A stretch of DNA of 64,000 nt. Source: Deinococcus peraridilitoris DSM 19664 (GTDB lineage: Bacteria; Deinococcota; Deinococci; Deinococcales; Deinococcaceae). The stretch covers positions 186,001-250,000 of the forward strand of contig NC_019789.1 of assembly GCF_000317835.1 (NCBI RefSeq), read 5' to 3'. Positions 56,024 through 63,629 of the stretch are shown piece by piece. Below the pieces are notes generated by a model. It saw only the letters and a program-made list of their open reading frames with translations, had not been told where the DNA came from and made no database searches. Each line of letters begins with the position of its first letter. Positions within the stretch are counted from its first letter, which is position 1. Position numbers and translations under genes: made by a program.

Positions 56024-56042
56024 GGCCTGACGTCACTGTCGG
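56024..56042 (+). repeat. Half terminal repeat of the second Tn3-type element
   Basis: GGCCTGACGTCACTGTCGG is identical to the first 19 bases of the repeats at 41782 and 44943. Different DNA (the IS1182 side) takes over at 56043. Confidence 0.8.
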
Positions 56043-56097
56043 ATTCCGTTGGCGAAGTCCTCAGGCGGGCGTGAGGCGCTTGGGCGCACACTGAAGA

Positions 56098-56562
56098 ATG
56101 TTACGGGCTGAGCCCATTGGTGCTGTCCCCGAAGATTCCGCCGGTGTTGCACGCGCTGCCTTCCCCAAAGGTCACCTGTACCTCCAGATGCGTGACGAGC
56201 TCGGTATCCTCTACGCCGACGAGGACTTCGCGGCCCTGTTCCCGCCCCTCGGGCACCCCGCCCTGCCTCCATGGCGACTCGCGCTGGTCACGGTCTTTCA
56301 GTTCCTCGAACACCTCACCGACCGCGAAGCCGCCCATCAAGTCCGTGCACGTGTGGACTGGAAGTACGCACTCGGCCTGGAGCTCACCGACCCTGGCTTC
56401 GACCACACCGTCCTGACTGAGTTCAGAGCCCGCTTGATTGCTGGTGGCCACGAACATGTCCTGCTGGATAAAATGCTCACCCGCTTGCGTGACCAGGGCC
56501 TACTTCGTCTGCGAGGCAAACAGCGCACCGACGCCACGCACGTGCTGGCTGCGTATTTCGGC
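56098..56562 (+). pseudogene. IS1182-family transposase, N-terminal fragment
   Basis: The frame holds the family's N-terminal domain: AFPKGHLYLQMRDELGILYA, PWRLALVTVFQFLEHLTDRE and DWKYALGLELTDPGFDHTVL, up to RTDATHVLAAYFG. The catalytic part is gone because an IS21-type end starts at 56563. About 155 of the usual 450-500 residues remain. Confidence 0.8.
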
Positions 56563-56766
56563 TGATTTCGAGACAGGAAGCTGGTCGAAGTCGATACGCG
56601 ATGACGCTCGAAAGCGATACACAAAACTGGTTCAATTCGATACACGAAAACGGTGCCGATCACCCTACCCGGCGATGCGAGACTCCCGGCTTCTCAACCC
56701 CACAGTTGAGGTATGCCACGAAAGCGAGTCAGCATGCGCAAAATCCGAGAGGTCCTGCGACTCAAA
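56563..56766 (+). mobile_element. IS21-family left end with the start of istA
   Basis: The sequence begins TGATTTCGAGACAGG and has three CGATAC(A/G)C repeats (about 56588-56640), like the multiple end sites bound by IstA. At 56712 istA starts PRKRVSMRKIREVLRLK and is cut after that by the Tn3-type repeat at 56767. The rest of IS21 is absent. Confidence 0.65.
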
Positions 56767-56802
56767 GGGCCGCGACTTGCAGACCCGCTCATTTGAACGT
56801 TA
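56767..56802 (+). repeat. Third kind of Tn3-type terminal repeat, copy 2
   Basis: GGGCCGCGACTTGCAGACCC and on to GAACGTTA matches 53849-53886 reversed. It interrupts istA on its outer side, and the IS630 copy is inserted at the TA near its inner end. Its inner side abuts the truncated S8 peptidase gene. Confidence 0.75.
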
Positions 56803-57847
56803 TTGATACCGGCATAGCTTTGCGGGATAAGCTGTGGGGATGGCCAGTTGGCAACCCAGCAAATACAGCCGCGTACAGCTCGAAGAGCGACGACTGGCGG
56901 CCCTGGAATGGCTGCAAGCAAGCACCGCCACATACAAAGAAATCGCTGAACACTTCGGTGTCTCGGTCAAAACCGTCTCCAGCTGGAAGGAACGCCTCAA
57001 GAAAAACGGTACCCTTCAAGCCACGGTGGCCCAAGGACGCACACCCTTCCTGACCCAGGAGCAGCACGACCAGGTGCGGACACTGCTGCGAGAAGGACCG
57101 CTGGCGCATGGCTTTCCTGATGACACCTGGACCACGCCCCGCGTGCGAGAACTGATCGGCCGGAATCTGAACGTCTGGTATCACCGGGACCATGTCCGGA
57201 AACTGCTGCACGCCTTGGGGTTCACTCCACAGAAACCCGATGGGCGTGCAGTCGAGCGCAACGATCAGCGGATCATGACCTGGGTGGAACAAGTCCACCC
57301 GGAGTTGGAAAAAAAAGGTGGCTGAGGGCGCAACACTGGTCTACCTCGACGAGGTGGGCTTCGCAATGAAGGGGGTGAGACGACGCACTTGGAGCACCCG
57401 AGGTGTAACCCCCCTGGTGCGGTTACCAGCGAACTGGGACAAGCTCTCCACCATCGGAGCCATCACCTCTGGAGGGCACTTTTTCCAGAACACCAAGAAG
57501 GGCGCCATGTGCAGCAGTGACGTCATCCGCTTTTTCACGCACCTATTGAGCAAGGTCAAAGGTCAGGTCATCGTCGTGCTGGACAATGCAGGCATTCACG
57601 GAGCCAAACAGGTTCAGGCGTTCGTGGACAGCAAAGAGCGCCTATCCTTGGTGTATTTGCCGCCGTATGCCCCTGAGTTGAACCCGATCGAGTTGGTGTG
57701 GGCGTACGTAAAACGCAACGTGCTGGGTAACTTCTGCGCCAGAACGGTGAAGGAGTTGAAGGCGAGGCTTGCTGCCGCATGGCAACGTGTGCGTTACGTA
57801 GAGCTGCCAAGCAAGCTGATGACCTCCAACCAATGCCGGGTTCAATA
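56801..57847 (+). mobile_element. IS630-family element, copy 2, uninterrupted (1047 bp)
   Basis: TATTGATACCGGCAT at 56801 and, reversed, TATTGAACCCGGCAT at 57847 are the ends including the TA duplication. Nearly identical to the copy at 3602-5932 but in opposite orientation. Confidence 0.92.
56834..57325 (+). CDS. IS630 transposase, first frame (OrfA)
   Basis: 163 residues with the same helix-turn-helix pair as the copy at 5408-5899 (one visible change: TATYKE for TATHKE). The frame ends in the A8 run at about 57308-57316, coding LEKKGG, where a -1 slip fuses it to the catalytic frame. Confidence 0.88.
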   Translation: MGMASWQPSKYSRVQLEERRLAALEWLQASTATYKEIAEHFGVSVKTVSSWKERLKKNGTLQATVAQGRTPFLTQEQHDQVRTLLREGPLAHGFPDDTWTTPRVRELIGRNLNVWYHRDHVRKLLHALGFTPQKPDGRAVERNDQRIMTWVEQVHPELEKKGG

Positions 57848-57848
57848 A
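57318..57848 (+). CDS. IS630 transposase, catalytic frame (OrfB)
   Basis: 176 residues with the DDE residues in LVYLDEVGF, VVLDNAGIH and PYAPELNPIELVW. The stop codon TAA is formed by the target TA plus the next A, so it depends on the insertion site. Intact and probably functional as a frameshift fusion. Confidence 0.88.
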   Translation: MAEGATLVYLDEVGFAMKGVRRRTWSTRGVTPLVRLPANWDKLSTIGAITSGGHFFQNTKKGAMCSSDVIRFFTHLLSKVKGQVIVVLDNAGIHGAKQVQAFVDSKERLSLVYLPPYAPELNPIELVWAYVKRNVLGNFCARTVKELKARLAAAWQRVRYVELPSKLMTSNQCRVQ

Positions 57849-59101
57849 AAGCGCCACCCGTCGCTCTCGACGTGCTCGCCGAGAAGCTGGCCAAGCGTGG
57901 CATCAAAGGGAAAGTAGAAGTTCCCGATCAAGCAACGGCGAACCTGTACAGCCTGGCGCTCGACTACGAGAACGGTGTGGATGTCAGTACCGGCGTGAAC
58001 TACGTCATGCATGCCACAGCCAGCGGTAGTGCGCTTGAACACCGCTCGTCCAGCACCTCATTTATGCAGCCAAAAAATGATTGGTGGAATGGTCCGAGCA
58101 CCGGGAACGTACTCCCTGCTTGGGAGAAGTCGGGCGCTTCAGGTGCAGGCGTGAATGTGGCCATCATCGACACGGGCTTTACTCCACGGGACTGGGACAT
58201 GACTGCTTACGACCCCATCACGTACGGAGGCTGGCGCTTCGTGTACGAGTATGACTTCGGACAGAGAGATTATGACGTATCAGCTGACAGTACTGGTGAT
58301 GTGAATGCTAACGGCGTTTCCTGGCACGGACATGGTGCGGCGGCTGTCGCACTCGCTGCCCAGAACAACCACTACGGCACATCAGGCATCGCCCCAGATG
58401 CTACCCCATTCCTATTCCGGATTGGTCGTGGCGTCGGCAATCTCCTCAGCTACTATGACGCAGGCTGGGCTGTTGACACTGCCGTAGCGTGGGGTGCCGA
58501 CGTCATCAATATGTCGTTCAGCACCTTAACCCCTGGCGGAGCCGGAGTCCCAAACACCTACCTCGGTGCTGCCCTGCAGCGCTCGGACAACGCTCGGGTC
58601 ATCAATGTCGCAGCAATGGGAAACGACAATCGTTATACCGATAACAACAGATATCCATGGTTTTTATACCCGGTGCCAGCAGTTTGGCCAACCGTGATTG
58701 GGGTTGGAGCTACGACATGGAACAACACCAGAGCCTCTTACTCCAATTTTGGCCCTGCTGTTGACATCTGGGCGCCCGCCGAAGTGCTCAACGTTGGTCC
58801 GAGCCCTCTGGGCTGGGCTTCATGCTATTCCACAGCCACCCGATGCAGTGATCGAGCTGGCGCAGTTGAGACGTACAACGGGACCTCAGCCGCTGCCCCC
58901 TTCATTTCAGGAACGATGGCTATGATGAAACAGCGATTTCCGAATATGAGCCGAAAGAATGCTCTGGATATTCTGAATCAGACAGTCAAGCGGAATACGA
59001 CAGATGGCAATGTGAACGGTGCTGGCCTTATCGATGTGGGAGAAGCTGTATGGTGGGCCTACGGATATGGGTATCTGTGCACTTATAACAAAAACTGTTA
59101 A
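57848..59101 (+). pseudogene. S8 subtilisin-like peptidase, N-terminus lost
   Basis: The catalytic triad is present: NVAIIDTGFTP (Asp), SWHGHGAAAVALAA (His), INVAAMGND (oxyanion Asn) and YNGTSAAAPFISGTMA (Ser). Residues just before (VLAEKLAKRGIKGKVEVPDQ) look like the end of a propeptide. The native signal peptide and start are missing: coding begins directly after the IS630 and Tn3-type repeat. An ATG inside the IS630 (57779) gives an open frame, but its product would lack an export signal. The small lipoprotein gene follows after 41 bases. Confidence 0.8.
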
Positions 59102-59142
59102 TGGAGTGCGGATTATCCCCTAGTAGAAGGAGTGGACCGCAG

Positions 59143-59535
59143 ATGAAACGAATCGTATTAGCTGGATGCTTAATCCTCACTTTGTCAGCCTGCCGCCCGA
59201 GTTATGAGCCCGGCTCGTACAGGGTGACCTTCTCTGAGGAACAAGTTTCAATTGTGCGCCCGGCGGATAGTGTCCTGTTCGTCTCGGAGGTCGCAAATCC
59301 AAACGTCCAGGCAGACGTGGTGGGAGCGCAGTTCAAGATTGGCAACCGGATCTATCCTGGAACCCGACAGGACGTGAACAGCAGTGAGTTTGTTTACCAG
59401 TGGTTGACCAGCAATTCGTGCAAAGACTTACCGCAGGGTTCAAATGTTACCGCAACTTACGAGATGTTAAATGCTGCGCAACAAGTCGTGCAAAGCAAAT
59501 CCATCAACATCAAAGTAATTGATACCTGTCGCTAA
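59143..59535 (+). CDS. Small lipoprotein paired with the S8 peptidase
   Basis: 130 residues from ATG 59143 behind AGAAGGAGTGG. LILTLSACRPS is a lipobox with Cys 17. The mature part is beta-rich and Ig-like (SYRVTFSEEQVSIVRPADSV; SNVTATYEMLNAAQQVV), with cysteines in SNSCKDL and at the end (IDTCR). Same arrangement as the cysteine-peptidase pair: exported peptidase, then a lipoprotein of about 130 residues ending near a cysteine. The two lipoproteins are not evidently homologous. Confidence 0.7.
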   Translation: MKRIVLAGCLILTLSACRPSYEPGSYRVTFSEEQVSIVRPADSVLFVSEVANPNVQADVVGAQFKIGNRIYPGTRQDVNSSEFVYQWLTSNSCKDLPQGSNVTATYEMLNAAQQVVQSKSINIKVIDTCR

Positions 59536-59848
59536 ACTCAGATACTTCTCCCGGATAGGTGAAAGAGCGCTCCCTAGCGCGAAAAAGAGGGTGTCTAACC
59601 TCATGCTTGCGGGGAGCGCTCTGAATTTTGATGAGTAGGAAATTGTGTTGTGCGTCCGTCCACGTACTGTGCCTCGTCTACGGAGCAGACACACCCCGTG
59701 ACGAGTTCGAACGGACGCTCTGCCAGTGTTATCAGGGTCACGTTGCCGGTATGGCTGAGGCCATTTTGGAAGCACTCCAAAATATCCCTAACAACGAACG
59801 CAACTCAGTGATTGCAGGTCGGGCAGGAGCTAAAATGTATGCTGTCTT
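59536..59848. other. Stem-loop and doubtful small ORF
   Basis: AGAGCGCTCCC (59564-59574) and GGGAGCGCTCT (59612-59622) form an 11-bp stem with a long loop. It may end the lipoprotein transcript. A plus frame 59628-59858 (RDEFERTLCQCYQGHVAGMA) reads into the terminal repeat. It could be a truncated gene, but I cannot identify it. Confidence 0.35.
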
Positions 59849-59886
59849 CCTAACGTGACTTCTGGAGTTGCTACGTGTCACGGGCC
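59849..59886 (-). repeat. Right terminal inverted repeat of the large transposon
   Basis: Reversed, it starts GGCCCGTGACACGTAGCAAC and ends CACGTTAGG, followed outside by the duplication AGAAA at 59887-59891. Confidence 0.9.
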
Positions 59887-60962
59887 AGAAACGAGAAGTC
59901 CGGCAGGTCAGGCAAGCATTCCAGCACGCCCGACAGGATGCTCAGCGCGCCCAGCGCGTCGCGCAAATCCAGCAGTTCCACCGGGGAGTGCGAGTACCGC
60001 CGAGGAATCGTCAAGGAGCCCGCCGCGACGCCGAGCGCCGCCCACGCCATCGACGCCGAGTCATTCGACCCGCCACTGAAGGTGCACACCTGTAGGGGCA
60101 CCTGCCGCTGCTGCGCGACGTTCAACAGAAAATCCTTCACGCCCGGATGCAGCAGGTTCGCCCGGCCCCCCGCGCCTGCCATGACCTGCAACGCCGGCCC
60201 GCTTCCCAGGCGGACGTTCAGATCGCGGTGCTCACTCATGTCCGGCGTGTCCCCGGTCGGCATGGTATCCAGCGCCAGCGCCAGGTCCGGACGAAAGCGT
60301 TCCGCGGCGAGTTTCGCGCCTTTCAGCCCGACTTCCTCCTGGGAAGTGAAGGCCAGCACCACCGTCCCTGCCTCTGGAGTGAAGCGCAACGCCAGCTCCA
60401 GCAGCAACGCGCACCCCACGCGGTTATCCACCGCTTTCCCCGCCACCAGATGCTGCTGAGCGCCGACTTCCAACAGCGGACTCACGAACGCGATCGGATC
60501 ACCGACACGCACGCCGAGTGCGGCGACTTCCGCGGCACTCGCACACCCCAAATCAAGGTACAGATTACTGGCTGTGTGTCCTTGCGTGCGTTCGTGTTCC
60601 GTCTGATAGTGCCCGGCTTTCACGCCAATCACGCCCTGCACGCCTTTCACCCGGACCATCCGGGCGGGCAGCAGGCTGTCAATCACCCCGCCGATCTTCT
60701 CGAAGCGCACGAAGCCGCCCGGTTCGATGCTTTTGACCATCAAACCGATCTCGTCCGTGTGCGCGGCGATCAGAACCGTCGGACCGGGTTCGGCAGCGCG
60801 TTTCACGGCGTAGGCATTCCCGGCGACGTCGATGCTGAAGTCATCCACGCGACCTTGAAGCTGCTGGCGCAGATAGCGCAGCATGGGGCGTTCATCGCCG
60901 GAGATGGCGTCGATGTCGCAGAGGATCCGCAGGCGTTCGCGTAATTCCGTGAGGGTCAGCAT
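59871..60962 (-). CDS. M42-family aminopeptidase with transposon-made C-terminus
   Basis: 363 residues from ATG 60962 (MLTLTELRERL). Metal and catalytic motifs: LIAAHTDEIGLMV (His, Asp), GKAVDNRVGCALLL (bridging Asp), FTSQEEVGLKGA (Glu pair), LALDTMPTGD (Asp) and PRRYSHSPVE (His). These cobalt- or zinc-dependent enzymes form large tetrahedral assemblies and trim peptides in the cytoplasm. The original tail read FSFLAEG and stop. The transposon replaced the last codons by LARDT and a stop inside its repeat. The change is short and far from the active site, so activity is probably kept. Confidence 0.88.
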   Translation of the reverse strand: MLTLTELRERLRILCDIDAISGDERPMLRYLRQQLQGRVDDFSIDVAGNAYAVKRAAEPGPTVLIAAHTDEIGLMVKSIEPGGFVRFEKIGGVIDSLLPARMVRVKGVQGVIGVKAGHYQTEHERTQGHTASNLYLDLGCASAAEVAALGVRVGDPIAFVSPLLEVGAQQHLVAGKAVDNRVGCALLLELALRFTPEAGTVVLAFTSQEEVGLKGAKLAAERFRPDLALALDTMPTGDTPDMSEHRDLNVRLGSGPALQVMAGAGGRANLLHPGVKDFLLNVAQQRQVPLQVCTFSGGSNDSASMAWAALGVAAGSLTIPRRYSHSPVELLDLRDALGALSILSGVLECLPDLPDFSFLARDT

Positions 60963-61336
60963 GGCGCCATGATTTCCGTTTGGTAGCGCGGGGTCAAGAC
61001 GCAGGACCATCCGCGGGCGTGGCGTTGCGCACGCTCTCCTGCCGTCGTGCTGCGCGACCTGCTGCTGTCGTAGTCCGGCAAAGCCACCCGGGAAACGTTG
61101 CGTCAGTTGTGGCTTTACGTGCAGGTACTGCAGCCACGCGTGCCAAACCGAATCCGGTGCAAGTGTATTCTGGCTGCCCCGCCATCACGTACCCGGCCCG
61201 GGTACAACCCGAACGCCTGCAACTCGAATTCGCTGCGCACCCGAAATTCCCAGCGTGCAGGGCCGACGTTTCCGCCTGACCGTTTCGGAGCACGCTCGGG
61301 CTTCGCCCTTGCGCTACACTTCCGGGGTTCCTTTCC
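60963..61336. other. Intergenic region between divergent genes
   Basis: About 370 bases between the M42 and MFS genes must contain both promoters. I see no clear -35/-10 pairs, repeats or small genes. Confidence 0.4.
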
Positions 61337-62611
61337 ATGACCCCACCCACCGCCTCACCTGACGCCTTCGCGGCCCTTCGTTTCGCGGACTTCCAGCGGC
61401 TGATCGCGTCTTCCGCCAGCGCGTCCTTCGCCGGACAGGCCTTCTCCGTGGTGATCGGGTACCAGGTGTACCAGCTCACGGGCAGTGCGCTCGCACTTGG
61501 TCTGCTGGGGCTCGCCACCGCCCTGCCCACCCTGAGTCTCGCGCTGCTCGGCGGACATTACGCCGACCGGCTCGACCGGCGCCGTATCCTGCTCGTCACG
61601 CGCGCCCTGTTGGTCCTGAGCGGCCTGGCGTTCGCGGTACTCTCGCTTTCTGGCTCTGCCACGAGCGTGGTCCTGCTGTTCGCGCTTGTCATCCTGATGG
61701 GGTTCGCGCGTGGATTCGGCGATCCGGCCTCCAGCGCCTTCGAGACGCGAATCGTGCCGCCTGGCGCGTACGTGAATGCCTCCGCGTGGCTCGGCAGTGT
61801 CGGCCAGGCAGCGGGCATTCTCGGGCCGATCCTGGGTGGGGTGATCCTCGCGCAATTCGGGGCGAGCAGCACCTACCTGCTGATGGCCGCGCTGTATGGC
61901 GTGTCGTGGCTGGCGTTGTGGCGCATTCCGCGCATTCCGCCCGCCGCACCTGCCGGTCGGGATGGGGTTCGCGCGAGCATCGGGGCAGGCTTGCGGTTCG
62001 TCGTGCGTGATCAGGTGCTGTTCGGGTCGATGGCGCTCGATCTGCTCGCAGTGCTCTTCGGTGGGGCCATCGCGCTGCTGCCGATCTTCGCCACGGACCT
62101 CCTAGCGGTCGGACCGAGCGGCCTGGGGGTACTGCTGGCCGCACCGTCGGTCGGGGCGCTCGTGGTGATGCTGTGGATGACGCGCTTTCCGCCGTTGCGG
62201 CACACCGGCCGCTGGCTGGTGCTGAGCGTCGCGCTGTTCGGTGTCGCGATGATCGTGTTCGCCGTATCGCGCGTGTTCTGGCTGTCGTGGCTGGCGCTGG
62301 CATTCAGCGGCGCCTTCGACGGCGTGAACATGCTGATTCGCCGGGCGATCGTGCGGACCCGCACGCCGGATGACATGCGCGGCCGTGTCGGCGCGGTGAG
62401 TCTGGTGTTCATCGGGACCAGCAATGAGATCGGGGCGCTGGAGAGCGGCGTGGCGTCTCACTTTCTGGGCGTGGTGCGCGCGACGGTGTTTGGTGGGCTG
62501 GTGACCCTCGCGATCGCGGCGGGTGCGGGGTGGCGCTGGCAGGAACTGACGGCGTGGGAGCTCGAGCAGGAGTACAAACGTCACGCGACGAGCGAAGCGC
62601 AGCCCGCCTGA
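61337..62611 (+). CDS. MFS exporter (EntS/DHA3-like)
   Basis: 424 residues with about twelve membrane segments. ADFQRLIASSASASFAGQAF followed by VYQLTGSALALGLLGLATAL is the usual start of EntS/DHA3-type MFS proteins. The loop motif is GHYADRLDRRRIL, and RTRTPDDMRGRVGAVSLVFI is also characteristic. Likely exports a siderophore, drug or metabolite. No biosynthetic genes are nearby. A bidirectional hairpin follows at 62711. Confidence 0.85.
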   Translation: MTPPTASPDAFAALRFADFQRLIASSASASFAGQAFSVVIGYQVYQLTGSALALGLLGLATALPTLSLALLGGHYADRLDRRRILLVTRALLVLSGLAFAVLSLSGSATSVVLLFALVILMGFARGFGDPASSAFETRIVPPGAYVNASAWLGSVGQAAGILGPILGGVILAQFGASSTYLLMAALYGVSWLALWRIPRIPPAAPAGRDGVRASIGAGLRFVVRDQVLFGSMALDLLAVLFGGAIALLPIFATDLLAVGPSGLGVLLAAPSVGALVVMLWMTRFPPLRHTGRWLVLSVALFGVAMIVFAVSRVFWLSWLALAFSGAFDGVNMLIRRAIVRTRTPDDMRGRVGAVSLVFIGTSNEIGALESGVASHFLGVVRATVFGGLVTLAIAAGAGWRWQELTAWELEQEYKRHATSEAQPA

Positions 62612-62710
62612 CGGGTGCGGTGCTGAGCGCAGTGAGCCGCCTGGTTGGGTGGGAGCCGGTTGGTTTTATGTTGGGTGTCCGCCGGCCGGGGAAGCCCGAC
62701 CCGCACCAGC

Positions 62711-62735
62711 GAAGGAGCCACAGCGTGGCTCCTTC
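62711..62735. terminator. Hairpin between convergent MFS and dppC genes
   Basis: GAAGGAGCCAC (62711-62721) and GTGGCTCCTTC (62725-62735) make an 11-bp stem with a 3-base loop, 6 bases from the end of the dppC-type gene. It probably terminates both transcripts. Confidence 0.7.
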
Positions 62736-62741
62736 AGGAGC

Positions 62742-63629
62742 TCAGTCGCGGCCGCGCAGGCGCGGATCGAGAATGTCACGCAGGCTGTCGCCCAGCAGGT
62801 TGAAACCCAGTGAAGCAAGCAGGATTGCCAGTCCGCTGAACACGGCCGGCCAGGGCTGCAAGGTCAGGAACGTGCGTGACTCGGAGAGCATCAAGCCCAG
62901 ACTGGGATGGGGCGGTTGGGTGCCCAGCCCGAGGAAGGACAGCGAGGCTTCCACCAGAATGGCGGTGGAAAGCGCCAGGGACGTCTGGACCAGCACGACC
63001 GCGGTGATGTTCGGCAGGATGTGACGGAAGATGATTCGGGCATCACGAGCCCCGAGGGCCTGGGCGGCACTGACGTAATCGCTTGCCTTGAGCACCAGCG
63101 CGGGCCCACGCAACAAGCGGGCGAAGGTGGGAATGTACACCACGCCAATCGCCAGGGCCGTGTTGAACTGACCCTGACCGAGCACCGCGACGATGCCAAT
63201 GGCCAGCAGAATCACCGGGAAGGCGAGCAGGACGTCCATGACCCGCATGATCAGCCGGTCAAGCCAGCCTCCCATGAACGCCGCGATCACGCCGAGCGAG
63301 CCACCGACGAGCAGGGCGATGGTCACCGCGGCAACCGCGACGCTGAGTGAAGCGCGGTACCCGTACAGGATGCGCGCGAGCGTATCGCGTCCGAACTGGT
63401 CGGTGCCCAGCGGGTGGCTGACGCTGGGAGGCTTGAAGCGCTCGAGGATCTGCTGGTCGAGTGGCCCGACCGGACTGAGCAGGGGGGCGCCAAGGGCGAG
63501 CAGCAGCACGCCCAGGGTCAGCAGCAGGCCGAGCAGTCCCAGCGGGTTGCGCGTCACGCGCGCCAGCAGGCCGGGTGATGTACGGCGGGGCGCGCGGTCC
63601 GGGAGCACGTGTGGTTGCGGCGCGCTCAC
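62742..63629 (-). CDS. Peptide ABC transporter permease, DppC type
   Basis: 295 residues. KPPSVSHPLGTDQFGRDTLARIL is the family signature (in part), the EAA-loop region reads AAQALGARDARIIFRHILP, and GLGTQPPHPSLGLML with FNLLGDSLRDILDPRLR closes it. It overlaps the upstream DppB-type gene by ATGA. It is the third DppC gene of the window. Confidence 0.9.
   Translation of the reverse strand: MSAPQPHVLPDRAPRRTSPGLLARVTRNPLGLLGLLLTLGVLLLALGAPLLSPVGPLDQQILERFKPPSVSHPLGTDQFGRDTLARILYGYRASLSVAVAAVTIALLVGGSLGVIAAFMGGWLDRLIMRVMDVLLAFPVILLAIGIVAVLGQGQFNTALAIGVVYIPTFARLLRGPALVLKASDYVSAAQALGARDARIIFRHILPNITAVVLVQTSLALSTAILVEASLSFLGLGTQPPHPSLGLMLSESRTFLTLQPWPAVFSGLAILLASLGFNLLGDSLRDILDPRLRGRD

Larger units (their letters stand above)
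39688..59886. mobile_element. 20.2-kb Tn3-family transposon
   Basis: The ends are 38-bp inverted repeats (39688-39725 and 59849-59886) agreeing at 35 of 38 positions, beginning GGCCCGTGACA and ending in the Tn3-type AAGTCACGTTAG. A perfect 5-bp duplication AGAAA flanks the element. A Tn3 transposase gene begins 68 bases inside the left end. No resolvase gene or clear res site is seen. Cargo: lipoproteins, two exported-type peptidases and many nested insertion sequences. Both Tn3 transposase genes inside are broken, so the unit is probably immobile unless helped in trans. Confidence 0.9.

Noticed and set aside
59628..59858. 76-residue frame beside the right terminal repeat as an antitoxin or passenger gene
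   Set aside because: It has no ribosome site, ends inside the repeat, and shows no family resemblance.
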